Source of the DNA: Hofstenia miamia
Taxonomy: Eukaryota; Xenacoelomorpha; Acoela; Hofsteniidae
Direction of reading: 5' to 3'
NCBI GenBank assembly: GCA_900660155.1
Contig: CABFPE010000310.1
Coordinates: 418,413-441,673, forward strand
Length of the DNA: 23,261 nt
In this document: positions 10,689 to 20,172 of the stretch, one piece after another
Numbering within the stretch: the first letter of the stretch is position 1
Layout of the letters: each line of letters begins with the position of its first letter
The notes under the pieces: generated by a model
The model's database searches: none
Told to the model about the DNA's origin: nothing
What the model saw: only the letters and a program-made list of their open reading frames with translations
Program-made: the position numbers and the translations under genes

Positions 10689-11051
10689 TAGTTTAAATTT
10701 TTATTGCTATACGATTTAAAAATTTTTTAGTTTAATTTTGTCATAGAAAATCACAATGCAGTACTTCTGCACTCGTTGCTGGAATGTGTAATCGAATAAA
10801 ATGTTCTTAAAAATACGGAGTATACCCTGCGAGAAATGATGATTACAGTAGTGTTTCATTAATTTTAAACTGTTTAGACAATTTTTAGAATTTTTCATGG
10901 TTTCTAAAGAAAAGCTTTGGTACCTTTGCGTTATCTCTTCCTCCACTCACATAATTGCAAACGTATGTTAGTTTATAAATACAATACATGTAATTATGTT
11001 CCTAACCCAACATGTCCACTAACGCAAACTTAAGTCTAAACAACCCTAACT
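10689..11051. repeat. Direct duplicate 3, right copy (363 bp)
   Basis: It starts directly after the N at 10688. The chief differences from the left copy are a five-base insertion near 10981 (ATACA repeated) and small changes in the CCTAAC-rich tail. Unique sequence resumes after AACAACCCTAACT. Confidence 0.9.
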
Positions 11052-11100
11052 TTAAACTAAATTCTACCCTAACCCTAATCTTACCCCACACCATAAACCT
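11002..11100. repeat. Degenerate CCCTAA-like tract
   Basis: Words such as CCTAACCC, ACCCTAACCCTAATC and TTACCCCACACC are clustered here, and a matching but shorter stretch ends the left copy at about 10636-10687. It resembles degenerate animal telomeric repeat but the units are irregular; it may be a simple-sequence tract or part of a mobile element. Confidence 0.45.
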
Positions 11101-11727
11101 AAAATTATACTATGCTCTTCATCATGATAGAACCGACTTAATGAAAACATTAGTTTGCAATTTGTAAACAAGGCAAAAGCTTTTTACGATGACGCAAAAG
11201 TACCAAAATTTAAACTATTCTAACTTCAGAAAATATTAAAGTTATCCACATCTCAATGGGTTTGGCTATTCTATTTACATGAAGCTAAGCAGTTTAGTTA
11301 TTGTTCTCATGNNNNNNNNNNNNCTATTATCATAAGCAATGCTCAGATAATGAAGGTTAAAAAAAACTACCCTAAACTATTTTGATTTCTGCCCCTGAAA
11401 TACATGCCTGCACGAGTTCGGGAAGAAAAACCAAAAATTCTTGGTTTCATGTAGAAATAGGGTTAAAAGTATTGGTTTAGCAATTGTAGAAACATTGTAG
11501 AAATATTAAAAAAATGAATGAATTTTAAGCAATCAAATTTATGCTGTACTTATTTTGAATTAACCTTAAGCAGCCTGTGGATTTTTAAAAAATTTTCATG
11601 ATCAAATTAGGAATTTTAAACGCTTATAGCTCAAAAACTATTAATGGTGTGCTCAATTTGAAAGCACCACATGATAGAGAAGAGTTTTTTCTTTCTTTTT
11701 CGGCCTAAATCACCGCGCTGGCCTTGT
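11101..11727. other. Intergenic DNA with a 12-base assembly gap
   Basis: Positions 11312-11323 are N. Unlike the other four gaps, its flanks are not copies of each other. No gene was recognised. The phrase CTCAATGGGTTTGG at about 11251-11265 recurs at about 11820-11833, just beside the hairpin. Confidence 0.5.
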
Positions 11728-11828
11728 CCCATCTAGGCGTGCCGTTGCACCTTTTAAATAACTATTTTTAAAATTCTTACTCTTCGGCCCCGCGACCTCT
11801 GACTTTGTGCACGGCACGCCTCAATGGG
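11728..11828. repeat. GC-rich inverted repeat (hairpin or miniature foldback element)
   Basis: The left arm 11728-11750 (CCCAT, CT, then AGGCGTGCCGTTGCAC) pairs with the right arm 11807-11828, whose reverse complement is CCCAT, TG, then AGGCGTGCCGTGCAC. The arms match over about 20 positions with one two-base mismatch and one extra T, and the spacer is about 56 bases. This is far above chance and is GC-rich in AT-rich DNA. It may be the collapsed ends of a transposon or a structured element. Confidence 0.7.
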
Positions 11829-12200
11829 TTTGGAATATCTTTGCACATATTAAGAAACAATCAAAGTTCTTTGTTCCCTCCAGGGGCTCAACTTTCTAAT
11901 TACATTAAAACTAGGTATAGAGAGAATTTAAATCTTTTTCAAAAATTGGAAAATTTCTAAGAAAGCTTATTAATCTATTCAACATTTTCTGTCATAGCAG
12001 TAAGCATTAATAGAAATTTTCAACATTGTATTAATTTATGTTTACCAATAGACCTACCAATGCCCCAAGATCTTCAAATTTGCAAATAGGCTTGGAGAAA
12101 ATTCTTTGTAAATGTGGAAAAACGGTTTGCCCTTTAAAACGGACGTTAGGCTGTTTAAGGTTAATGACTAAATTTATGCAATGCGATGAACAGTAAACAT

Positions 12201-12447
12201 ATGTGACTTTAGGCAATTAATTGCACTCTAACTACTTTTGCAGCCATCGTTTAGCAACCAGCATATCCTTAGCCATTAGAATTAAGGTTTAACCCAACGC
12301 TTCTAAAATGTTCAATATGTTGTTGACTATGCTTTCATCAACCACAACAGTTAATGACACCATACCAATACATTTTGCATACATATCATTTTTTATATTG
12401 TGAACAAAGAGTGATAATTGCTCAGTCCCACTAATAGGGGTGGGTTT
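12201..12447. repeat. Direct duplicate 4, left copy (247 bp)
   Basis: It matches 12449-12695 at equal length with about a dozen substitutions (roughly 5 per cent) and ends exactly at the N at 12448. It lies within the hAT transposase remnant, so both copies show the same transposase segment. Confidence 0.92.
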
Positions 12448-12448
12448 N

Positions 12449-12695
12449 ATGTGACTTTAGGCAATTAATTGCACTCTAACTACTTTTGCGGCCATCGTTT
12501 AGCAACCATCATGTCCTTGGCCATTATAATTAAGGTTTGACCCAACGCTTCTAAAATGTTCAATATGTTGTTGACTATGATTTCATCAACCACAACAGTT
12601 AATGACACCAAACCAATACATTTTGCATATATATCATTTTTTATATTGTGAACAGAGAGTGATAATTGTTCAGTCCCACTAATAGGGGTGGGCTT
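12449..12695. repeat. Direct duplicate 4, right copy (247 bp)
   Basis: It starts immediately after the N at 12448 with ATGTGACTTTAGGC, as does the left copy, and has no indel relative to it. The right flank continues the transposase reading frame upstream on the minus strand. Confidence 0.92.
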
Positions 12696-13065
12696 CAGGA
12701 CTGGGTAAATCAGGTTAAACGCCAAAAAATAATAAATCAGGACGACGTTTTTCAACCAACAGGTTAAACAGTATAAAAACAGGACAAAATATTATGTTGT
12801 TGCCAATTTTGGAAAAATATATTACCAACTGGACATAATAACCAGTCACTTCCTACTGATGAATAGCGATTGGATTAATATGCAGTAATAACTTCAAACA
12901 CATTTCAAATATAAACCTGAAATATGAAAAACTAAAAAGGACTAAATATTAGTATTGAAGCAATGAAATATGATAATAGGACATACAAAAATTTTGAAAA
13001 TATAGATAAATTCAATTTTAAATTCGAAGAAAATAGAAATTTTTCATCCCAACAGCCCAGTAATC

Positions 13066-13450
13066 GAAAGGAGCAGTTTCATTTCAACTGAATTTCTTAT
13101 TATGAGCTCAAAATGTTGTAAATAGGCTAGATAATAATAAATCTTGTGGATCCAGTAACCTACCGTATTGGATTTGTAAAAAATATTTTTACATTTTTGG
13201 TGAATACCTGCTTGTAGCATTTAATCAAAGTATCACAAATAATGATTTTCTTATTCATTTAAAACATTCTGATATTTCACCGTTATTTAAAAAAGGAGAT
13301 CCGCTAAATAGCATGAACTATTGACCAATTCATAACACATCTTTTTTCAAGTTTATTAATGACAATCAAATTTTATTAAGTAATGAATTTGGATTTCCAC
13401 CTAAATTCAGCCCATCTGATGCTATTTTATCAATCACAGAAAAAAATTAA
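13066..13450 (+). pseudogene. Broken LINE reverse transcriptase, N-terminal part
   Basis: From 13121 a plus frame reads RLDNNKSCGSSNLP, then SDISPLFKKGDPLNSMNY, a TGA at the place of the arginine in the usual NYRPI motif, then PIHNT and NEFGFPPKFSPSDAILSITE up to TAA at 13448. These are the conserved blocks of non-LTR (CR1/L2/Jockey-like) reverse transcriptases: KS-GPD-IP, W-K-S-I-P-FKKGD, NYRPISL and (Q)FGFR-STS-A. About 15-20 residues are missing between HNT and SFFKFIND. A weaker, frameshifted extension (QFHFN, ISYYELKML) lies upstream at 13072-13117. The catalytic FADD block is absent. The fragment is dead. Confidence 0.8.
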
Positions 13451-13719
13451 ATTTAAATCAATTTATCATTTTTTCATATACCTACTTGTTTGTATTGTTT
13501 AGAGAATTTAAATTTTCGTAATTTTTGCCTATTAAGTTTTATGTTTATGAAAAATAATGATACCTCAAATTTGCTCTTATAAATACTATATGACCTACAG
13601 AAATTTACGATATTGACTAAACAACAAGTGATACATTATCTACCCTAGTTTTAAAACCTTTTGAGATGGATTCGTTGCTTCGATGACCTTGGTTTTCTCT
13701 AGACTCTGCTATTGAAAAT

Positions 13720-14051
13720 GGACTCGGGTACGATGCAGTGCGGGTACTGAATTTCAAATGCCGCGCGGGTTGTGGTGCGGGTGGAAATTTTTATTTTGTT
13801 ACATGTGTAATACTAAACAAGTACAATATTAATTATACTACGAAATCTATATAATATAATATATTCGGCATCATTCACTCAATTAAGCAAAATTAATAGA
13901 AAGTCAATTAGGTGATTGACATTTTTTGGCTTAATCAACAGGCGACTATGGGTGAATTTTTCTAATTGACACGCGGGTGGTGCGGTGTGGTTGCGGGCCC
14001 ACTCACTGCGGGTGCGGTGAATTGCAGTTAGAAAAAATTACACCCGCATCC
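13720..14051. mobile_element. GC-rich-ended non-autonomous element
   Basis: The left end GGACTCGGGT matches the reverse complement of the right end, GGATGCGGGT, at eight of ten positions. Next to both ends are runs of GCGGGT/GTGCGG words (13737-13790 and 13970-14020), with an AT-rich core. This architecture is typical of short hAT-like MITEs. No 8-bp target duplication is evident. No coding frame is present. Confidence 0.55.
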
Positions 14052-15280
14052 ATTATGTTCATAATTTCAATAATGACATGGAATACAAAGCTTCCATGAA
14101 ACATAAAAATCGAGAAAATGTGAAGGGTAGTCATAACTTAGAAATTTCTCTTATCTTTCCTGTTTCTTAAACCTCATAGGTTGCGTTATTGCTTACACTG
14201 TGGAGTTTATTCACACAAAAATACTTCGATGAAAACAACTTTTGCCCACTATCTTAATAATGACTGCTTTCACCCTTGGGTAAAGTATTGCAATTAGAAT
14301 AATAATTGATCTATTTCTCTACAATCTCTAATTAACTTTGCTATAAATTGAATGATTTTTGAGTGTGTATTCTTGGTTGGGAATTTTTATGGAACTAACT
14401 AATATCAAAAGCTGTGCTTATCATAAAGAAAATTTTACCTGCTTAATTTACACTGAAAAATACAAGAAACTCCATAAAAATAATAAATTTTAAACGATTG
14501 TAATTTTCGGTTCATAACTCATTCCAATGCAAATCGCAGTTGAGAAATTTGACACTTTTAACTGAGGAAATAATTACCGGTAGATGTTTGAGGTTAGCGG
14601 GAAAAAATTCCAAAATAACTGTCATCGTATAAGAAAGCCAAATACAACCAAGCATTAAACTGATAGAACAATCTGTAATGTAAATTGTAAAAATAAGCTT
14701 ATAGTAGAGCTCTATGCGTTGAAAAAATTTACACTACACCTCAATGCAACCACAAAGGCTTCACCCCAATGGAACAGCAGATATTTTTACCACTATCGTA
14801 CCACACATTCTAATATAAATATAAACCCGAACATCTCCGCAAATCTTTCTTAATATATAACGAAAAAAGTGAATATATTATCCTCTGAAAGCTTGCTTAC
14901 ATATGGCGAACTCATGCAATTCCTAGAAACAAGAACTTTCAATTTCATGTCTTTGAATATAAAATTTCAATGTATGTGGGATTTAAATGTTCTACGTGTA
15001 AAGCAAAATATTACAGTGAAAAAAATAAGGTTGATAATCAAAACATAATCTTAGAACAAAGAAATGTATAAATACCAAATCTCTAGAATATTGTGAGCTC
15101 TGCACAAGAAGCAAACAGTCAGCTTAGTTTCCAATGTGTAAAAAATTGAAATTTGTCAACATGGATTAAACCGCAACAGCATACGAATCAGTATATCATT
15201 TTTTTCTTTGGATTTTAACAGATGAGAAATTAGTCCAGGAATGGTTAGTTAACTTTTTCAAATGATAATTTCATGCATGC
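14052..15280. other. AT-rich intergenic DNA, no gene seen
   Basis: No domain-like open frame, RNA gene or bounded repeat was recognised. Confidence 0.55.
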
Positions 15281-15664
15281 TAGAGGTGTACGGAACCGGT
15301 AACTGGTTCTGGTCCAACAGGGGCTTGGTACCAGATACCGGGACCAAAAATAACACTTCGGAATCACATGCGGACAGAACTGGGAGCAATTTTTTCTATT
15401 TGCTTGCAAATTTGTTATATTTTGTATTATTATAGGTTGCATTGTTGTTTTCATTGTTTTTTTGTTTTGTTATAATTTGTTTTACTTCCAAGAAATATGA
15501 GTAATTTACTTCTGTGGGTAACGGCCGGATACGGGTAAGACTTTTATGGTTACAGCCGGATGCGGGTAAAGCTTTTGAGGGTACGGTCGAATACTGGTAC
15601 AAAACATAGAAAGGTGGCACGGTAAGCGGGCTTGAAAAGTCTTGCGCAGTCCCGTACACCTCTA
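15281..15664. mobile_element. hAT-type MITE, 384 bp
   Basis: The ends are inverted repeats: TAGAGGTGTACGG at 15281-15293 and CCGTACACCTCTA at 15652-15664, a perfect 13-base match. TAGAGGTG is a common hAT terminus. The 8 bases outside are ATGCATGC on the left and ATACAGAC on the right, identical at five of eight positions, which would fit a decayed 8-bp hAT target duplication. The interior holds CCGG/GGGTACGG-type subrepeats, for example GCCGGATACGGGTAAG and GCCGGATGCGGGTAAAG at about 15522-15570. The open frames inside (15245-15454, 15396-15674 minus) are by-products of this repeat. Confidence 0.75.
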
Positions 15665-16069
15665 ATACAGACACATTCCTTGTTCTGAACAGCCACAGTT
15701 CATTCTTTGAATTCGTAATGTAAATTAACTACCCTCGCATAAACCTGCTAAGCATAGATGTTGTTTTACAAAACAGGTCCAAAAAACTCATTTGCATGTA
15801 CTGAATTAGCGATTGGTTATAAAGTAAGTGGATCTGTAACAAGTTCTGGTGGAACAGCATTTACGCCTTTCTTATGCATTTTTGTTGACGCCTTATAATC
15901 GAGGCTAAAAACCTGCTTTTATATTCTATAAATTGGAATTTAGGGATGCTTCTAAAGTTAAATGAATGTTATTTAGTTCAGTTAATTCTGGTCTCGTACT
16001 GGGGTAAAATATGATAAAATTACGCATTATTAATCAAATTAAATACTGAATGTCGATATTGTAAATATT
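15665..16069. other. Intergenic DNA, no gene seen
   Basis: No coding frame or RNA gene was recognised. Confidence 0.5.
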
Positions 16070-16130
16070 AGATAATATAATACAATATATCATAGTAATA
16101 TAATATAATATAATAATATAATAAATTATT
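16070..16130. repeat. (TAATA)n-like AT-only tract
   Basis: The stretch is almost entirely ATAATATAATA-type units and is simple-sequence DNA. Confidence 0.8.
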
Positions 16131-16462
16131 ATGCATTATAACCGTGTTTTGTTTTTTGAACTCGTTCGCTGTATTTAGGCCTCGCAAGATCCAAATTAAT
16201 ATTCCCAGTATGGAAGCAAGGAAACTTATAGAATATAATTACCAAGCCAACAAAAAAAAAGTGCTGCTTAACAATAATGCGTAGGCCTACATGTAGTTGT
16301 CACCATACAGGTCTCTAATTAGTACTTTCACCATTAACCAAAAATTTAATCAATTTCATTTTTCAGACGCTTTGGAAAATCCGAATATATTTGAACAAAT
16401 TAAATTTATTTGAAACCTTAAGCCAGGTAACATAAATTTAACAAAGATGTGGGCTATGGGCC

Positions 16463-16692
16463 CAGTGGCGTACGCAACGGGAATCATGATGGAAGTCCCT
16501 CGTCAGGATTTCAAAATTGATTTTTATTGCTTTTAAAAAAATTAATAACTAAGGAGTTGAAACCCATTTTTAGAATTTATTTTTTCAATATCTTTCAAAA
16601 TTGCGCGTAGCTTCGCCCCGCTTTTGGTTACCAATTTTGTAAAGCCTGAGATTTCACCAGACAAAAAAATCCTGTCCCTGGCTAGGCTCCAT
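16463..16692. repeat. CAGTGGCGTACGCA-ended interspersed repeat
   Basis: It begins CAGTGGCGTACGCAACGGG and ends near CCTGGCTAGGCTCCA, whose reverse complement loosely resembles the start, so the ends are imperfect inverted repeats. The same order of words occurs at 4810-4985. CAG at the tip is compatible with a hAT-type non-autonomous element. Exact boundaries and target duplication could not be defined. Confidence 0.5.
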
Positions 16693-18437
16693 CGAATTTA
16701 ACAAGGCGGTGTTAGCCTTCCAGACCCCATTTTTACTGCACTTCCAGATGTTTCTATGTCCAAGGATAACCAGATTTCCTAATAAGTTTGAAGAAAATTG
16801 TTTGAAAATGTGGAATTAAGCAAATTTATTATTATTATGGGTTCACGAGGTAGTTTGGGGTTAAAAAAGAAATGTAGAGAAAGTTAGGAATAAAATATTA
16901 TAGTAAGTATCATTAATTTTCACTTAGACAAATCAAAATGCAGAATAAAGTAAATTTTTATAATAACGAAAACATGGTAAGCTTCTATAATTGTAAAAAT
17001 ATACTCAGTATTTCTGTGAAAAAAAAACAGAATTAATGTTTAGAAACAACTGCAATTCAGAAGTTTTGAAAAAGTTTTATATGTTGGAATTAATGAGGAA
17101 AATTAAAACTGTGGTTATCTTATGCGTTTATTTAAAGGTATTAATTTGTTTTTCATTAAAAAACAGCGAGTCATCACCCCTCCCTTGAAATTATATTCTT
17201 CTAATATGGTCTTTATTCTTAAGACTTGCCAACGTGACTTTAATGATACTAAGCGGTTGTCCCCATTTTCAAACAAATCTCTTCAAACTACAAGTAGTTA
17301 TCAGTGAAAATTTCTATTTTTTAAATAGTTTCAAGTTTGTCTCATACCCAGTGTTTCCGATAATAACATTGCTTCAAGTGGTAGCAAACAATTGACTACA
17401 GTATTTCATTGTGCACAGTCAAAGGTCCTCTTGCCCCGAAAAAGGTTTACAAACGCACATTCTTTAAGCGAAATTGTAAAGAAAGAGGAGATACTACTCT
17501 GTCCTGTGATGTTTTCTGAATTTATCTTTACTAGTTCGTGAGTTATGCGAATGGCTAATTTATTTTGAAGAAACCACAACAGATTATAAGAAATTCATGG
17601 GAAGTTTGGAGTTGAAGACACTAACTTTTGATGTAGTAAAGGCCTAAGCCATTGCAAATAAATATTGTTTGAATTTGATGTATATATATATATATATATA
17701 TCACTATATAGCTATATAACTATATAATATAAGGAAAGGCGGAAATCATTTGAAAAATGCTATATGGTTTTGTGACTACGTATTGCAAAATTCTATGAGC
17801 AGGATATACTGAACTTTATTGAAGCGAAGAATTGTACCTTAACTTAGTTGCCTCCCACCACCGCCCCCCTCTTATCTGTCATTTTGTGAATACTGAGGTA
17901 CTTATAATTTTAGACAGTCCTTGAGAAAAGTAATAAATATTTGGGTAGTGTTACATCAACCAAATTTTTATTTTTCATGCCCTCTAATATCTGTCAACAT
18001 TTTAACAAAGCTTGAACTTCCACTACACCGCAAAATGTAAATGCAGAGTGCTTACAAAAGTTTGTTATTTAATTTTTAATTAAACACCCACGATATGTCT
18101 TATGAAAAGCCTTGATCTTGTGTTCTTTGCATTAAATTAACTCAACAAAATGTTATAGTCAGAAAATTGTTTCATGTTTTTTTTCTAAATTCCGTTGGGT
18201 TTATACAAATTTAAAGCTATGTAAGATATGGAAGGCAAACCCCTTAGATTTTTGTTATGTGCCTTTCTTATACACAAACTGTCGAAGCCTTTCATCACTT
18301 TAAATAATAACACATAAACCAGTACTCCCAGTGTTTAATAATTAAGAATGGCCTAAGTTAGTAACACATTGCATACTTTGCTCAATCACATCACATTAAA
18401 ACCGCAAATTTCGTGCGTAACCACACAGAGGCTGATG
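16693..18437. other. AT-rich intergenic DNA, no gene recognised
   Basis: No recognisable protein segment was found. A (TA)n run lies at 17681-17700, followed by CTATATAGCTATATAACTAT. A good donor-like site GATG/GTAAGT sits at 18434-18443, just before the exon-like stretch at 18512, but the sequence before it has no frame that joins cleanly from an upstream acceptor. Confidence 0.45.
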
Positions 18438-18511
18438 GTAAGTCCATGACAGTTCTAAATGCCATTTTATGGCAAAGAAGCATTTTTTGTTTCATCAACA
18501 GCTGTTTTAAG

Positions 18512-18726
18512 AAGGCAGATTCCTTATTGTCAAAATTAGTGAAAATCCCGCAGATGAAATTGAAGAGGTTGAAGCTGGTGTTCTCAACCAAAAGACAGAG
18601 CCAAAAGTTCTAAAAGTACTAATTGATGAAGACATTGATTGTTTTGGATATCTGACTTACGCTGATGCTCATGGTGAAGTGCAAGGGTTGACAACAGAAT
18701 CAGTGGAAATACTTGAAGAACCTTAG
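18512..18726 (+). CDS. Candidate terminal coding exon, unidentified acidic protein
   Basis: One plus frame from an AG (ending at 18511) to a TAG at 18724-18726 encodes about 71 residues with natural-looking composition: RFLIVKISENPADEIEEVEA, then NQKTEPKVLKVLIDEDID, CFGYLTYADAHGEVQGL and a C-terminus of SVEILEEP. It is acidic and not low-complexity, unlike the surrounding AT-rich translations. There is no ATG near its start, so it would be a 3' exon. The polypyrimidine stretch TTTTTTGTTTCATCAACAG just upstream is a plausible acceptor region, although a TAA follows that AG in this frame, so the AG at 18510-18511 would have to be used; joining it to the donor at 18438 keeps the frame. I do not recognise the family; it may also be a transposon fragment. 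Confidence 0.4.
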
Positions 18727-19025
18727 ATTAATAATTTGTCAGCCATCAATGCAATGAAGCTTTAAATCGAAGCCAAAGCGAATTTTTTTTAAACAAAGTT
18801 GACTTCAAACTTTTTATCAAAGTAAATATTAGCTGTTCAATTTAATGAAGAGTTTTTATTGCATTATTTTCTGTTTTCATAAGCATTGTTTAATAACACA
18901 TGTTTCTATTGTCACATGCGGGTGTTATTACGCGAGGTGAACTGTAATATGTGTAACTGTGGCTGGTATGGATATTAATTTTACTGGAGTTTTTTCTCTA
19001 ATTCTCATTTTGCTATTACTTCCAG
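18727..19025. other. Stretch between two exon-like segments
   Basis: AT-rich with no AATAAA on the plus strand that I could find after the TAG at 18726. It ends in a very good splice-acceptor-like pyrimidine tract, TTTTTTCTCTAATTCTCATT and onward to TTCCAG at 19025. Confidence 0.4.
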
Positions 19026-19173
19026 TAGAGATTGCAAATTTTCGCATGAGCATGGTGGTTGTCATACCAACAATGTAAAATATACAGAGGTACCTATAAA
19101 CGAAACGGATTTTGCATGTGCTTCGGTGATAGACTTAGATTTTCATGCTATCTTAATGTTTATTCCTTCTTAA
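19026..19173 (+). other. Exon-like open stretch after a strong acceptor
   Basis: A long pyrimidine tract ending TTCCAG at 19020-19025 precedes a frame open from 19027 to a TAA at 19171-19173. It reads RDCKFSHEHGGCHTN near its start, with a cysteine spacing faintly like an EGF-type module, followed by less convincing sequence. A donor-like GAG/GTACCT at about 19085-19093 could end a short exon. There is no independent support; it could be chance. Confidence 0.2.
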
Positions 19174-19859
19174 TCTGGTTGCGTTTGAGCACAAGCTTCT
19201 GATGTCATCTCTGCCATTAATTTTGCAACATCTTTCTTTCCTGACGTTGCTATATTATAATCTATAAACTGGTCATTCCATGTTACGCTAAAGGGCATTT
19301 TGATAAATTTTTACTATAAGATGCTTATATATATATATATTTAGTCATTGAATACATATACTTAATTATAATTCAATTACACTATATGTGTCCAGAAGAT
19401 TTCCATCAGATTTAGGTTTAGCCTTCCATAGTACCTAACGCACCACCATCACTTAAGCAATATACTTACGTTATGCTACAGGACAAAAATAGTAAGAACA
19501 AAATTTTTTAAACTTTTTATAATTATTTTCTGCTCTCCATCAATCTTATAATGTAACATTTGGGGCTTTGTAATCTAATGCTATTATTAACTTTTAAAAT
19601 CTTATAAAACGAAGTATTCACTTTAATCATGAGGTCGCATTTAGGTCTAAAAACCACGTTACGCAACAGGACGTTATGCTACAGTTTGGCAAAACAAAAA
19701 AAATGATATTTAAAATTTTAAAACAAGCAAGTTTATTCACTGTAAATTTGCTCAATTTCGTACAAAACAGCGGTTTGACAAAAAATTTACGACCTGACTT
19801 CTGAAGTAACTCATTCAGCTTACACAATATTGAAGACATAAAAATCATCAACATTGTTA

Positions 19860-19950
19860 ACAATTGCTCGCCTCTTCCTTTCTCCTTCCCACACTCTGCT
19901 TTTGCATGCTGCACCCACACCATAAACCACGCCCTTCCCATGCCCAGGCG
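19860..19950. other. C-rich patch, unexplained
   Basis: A pyrimidine- and C-rich block (CTCTTCCTTTCTCCTTCCC, then CACCATAAACCACGCCC) lies inside AT-rich DNA. The 128-codon minus frame at 19627-20013 that crosses it has no domain and I do not call it a gene. Confidence 0.3.
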
Positions 19951-20140
19951 AAAAGTAATTCCATTGAATTTCCTTGCCAAACTTTTTGGAAAGAATCTCA
20001 ATACAACAAACAAGATACTTGTTTTAAATTGAGATGTTGGCCCATCAGACCAGCAACTTCTTGGACGCGTGAATTGAAATTTTCGTAAAGTTTTGATAGA
20101 AAGGCAAATACTTCCATTTTGAGAATAAAAAATATCATGT

Positions 20141-20172
20141 AGCTACAGCCATCTAGATGGCTGTGTGTAGCT
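20141..20172. repeat. Near-perfect palindrome
   Basis: AGCCATCTAGATGGCT at 20147-20162 is a perfect 16-base palindrome. The pairing extends outward to AGCTAC on the left and GTAGCT on the right, with four extra bases on the right side. It would form a tight hairpin in DNA or RNA. Confidence 0.75.

Larger units (their letters stand above)
12031..12755 (-). pseudogene. Broken hAT-family transposase (DUF4371/ZMYM1-like)
   Basis: Read on the minus strand in one frame, the fragment has the order typical of the DUF4371/RNase-H-like part of ZMYM1-type hAT transposases: SGTEQLSLSVHNIK, a (F)IGLV-type segment, then NILNILEALGQ where family members carry the GQGYDGA motif, and finally YVYCSSHCINLVINL, equivalent to the family's YVHC-xxH-xLNLV motif. 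The central catalytic GQ-YDGA segment is degraded, and TAG and TAA stops separate WPQK, LECN and LPKV. The N-terminal BED finger and C-terminal dimerisation region are not visible. The N at 12448 and the duplicated 247 bp sit inside it; skipping the duplicate keeps the frame continuous. It is a dead element, not a gene. Confidence 0.75.

Noticed and set aside
10355..10946. Two near-identical 76-codon minus-strand frames that look like a tandem gene pair
   Set aside because: Their similarity is fully explained by the 360-bp DNA duplicate that abuts the N at 10688. The predicted peptide has no domain and biased AT-driven composition.
15245..15674. Minus-strand frames of 69 and 92 codons
   Set aside because: Both lie in or across the hAT-type MITE at 15281-15664 and differ in frame. 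They are by-products of the repeat.
19627..20013. 128-codon minus-strand frame
   Set aside because: No domain, cysteine- and phenylalanine-rich in a way expected from this composition, and it crosses the dispersed motif and the C-rich patch.
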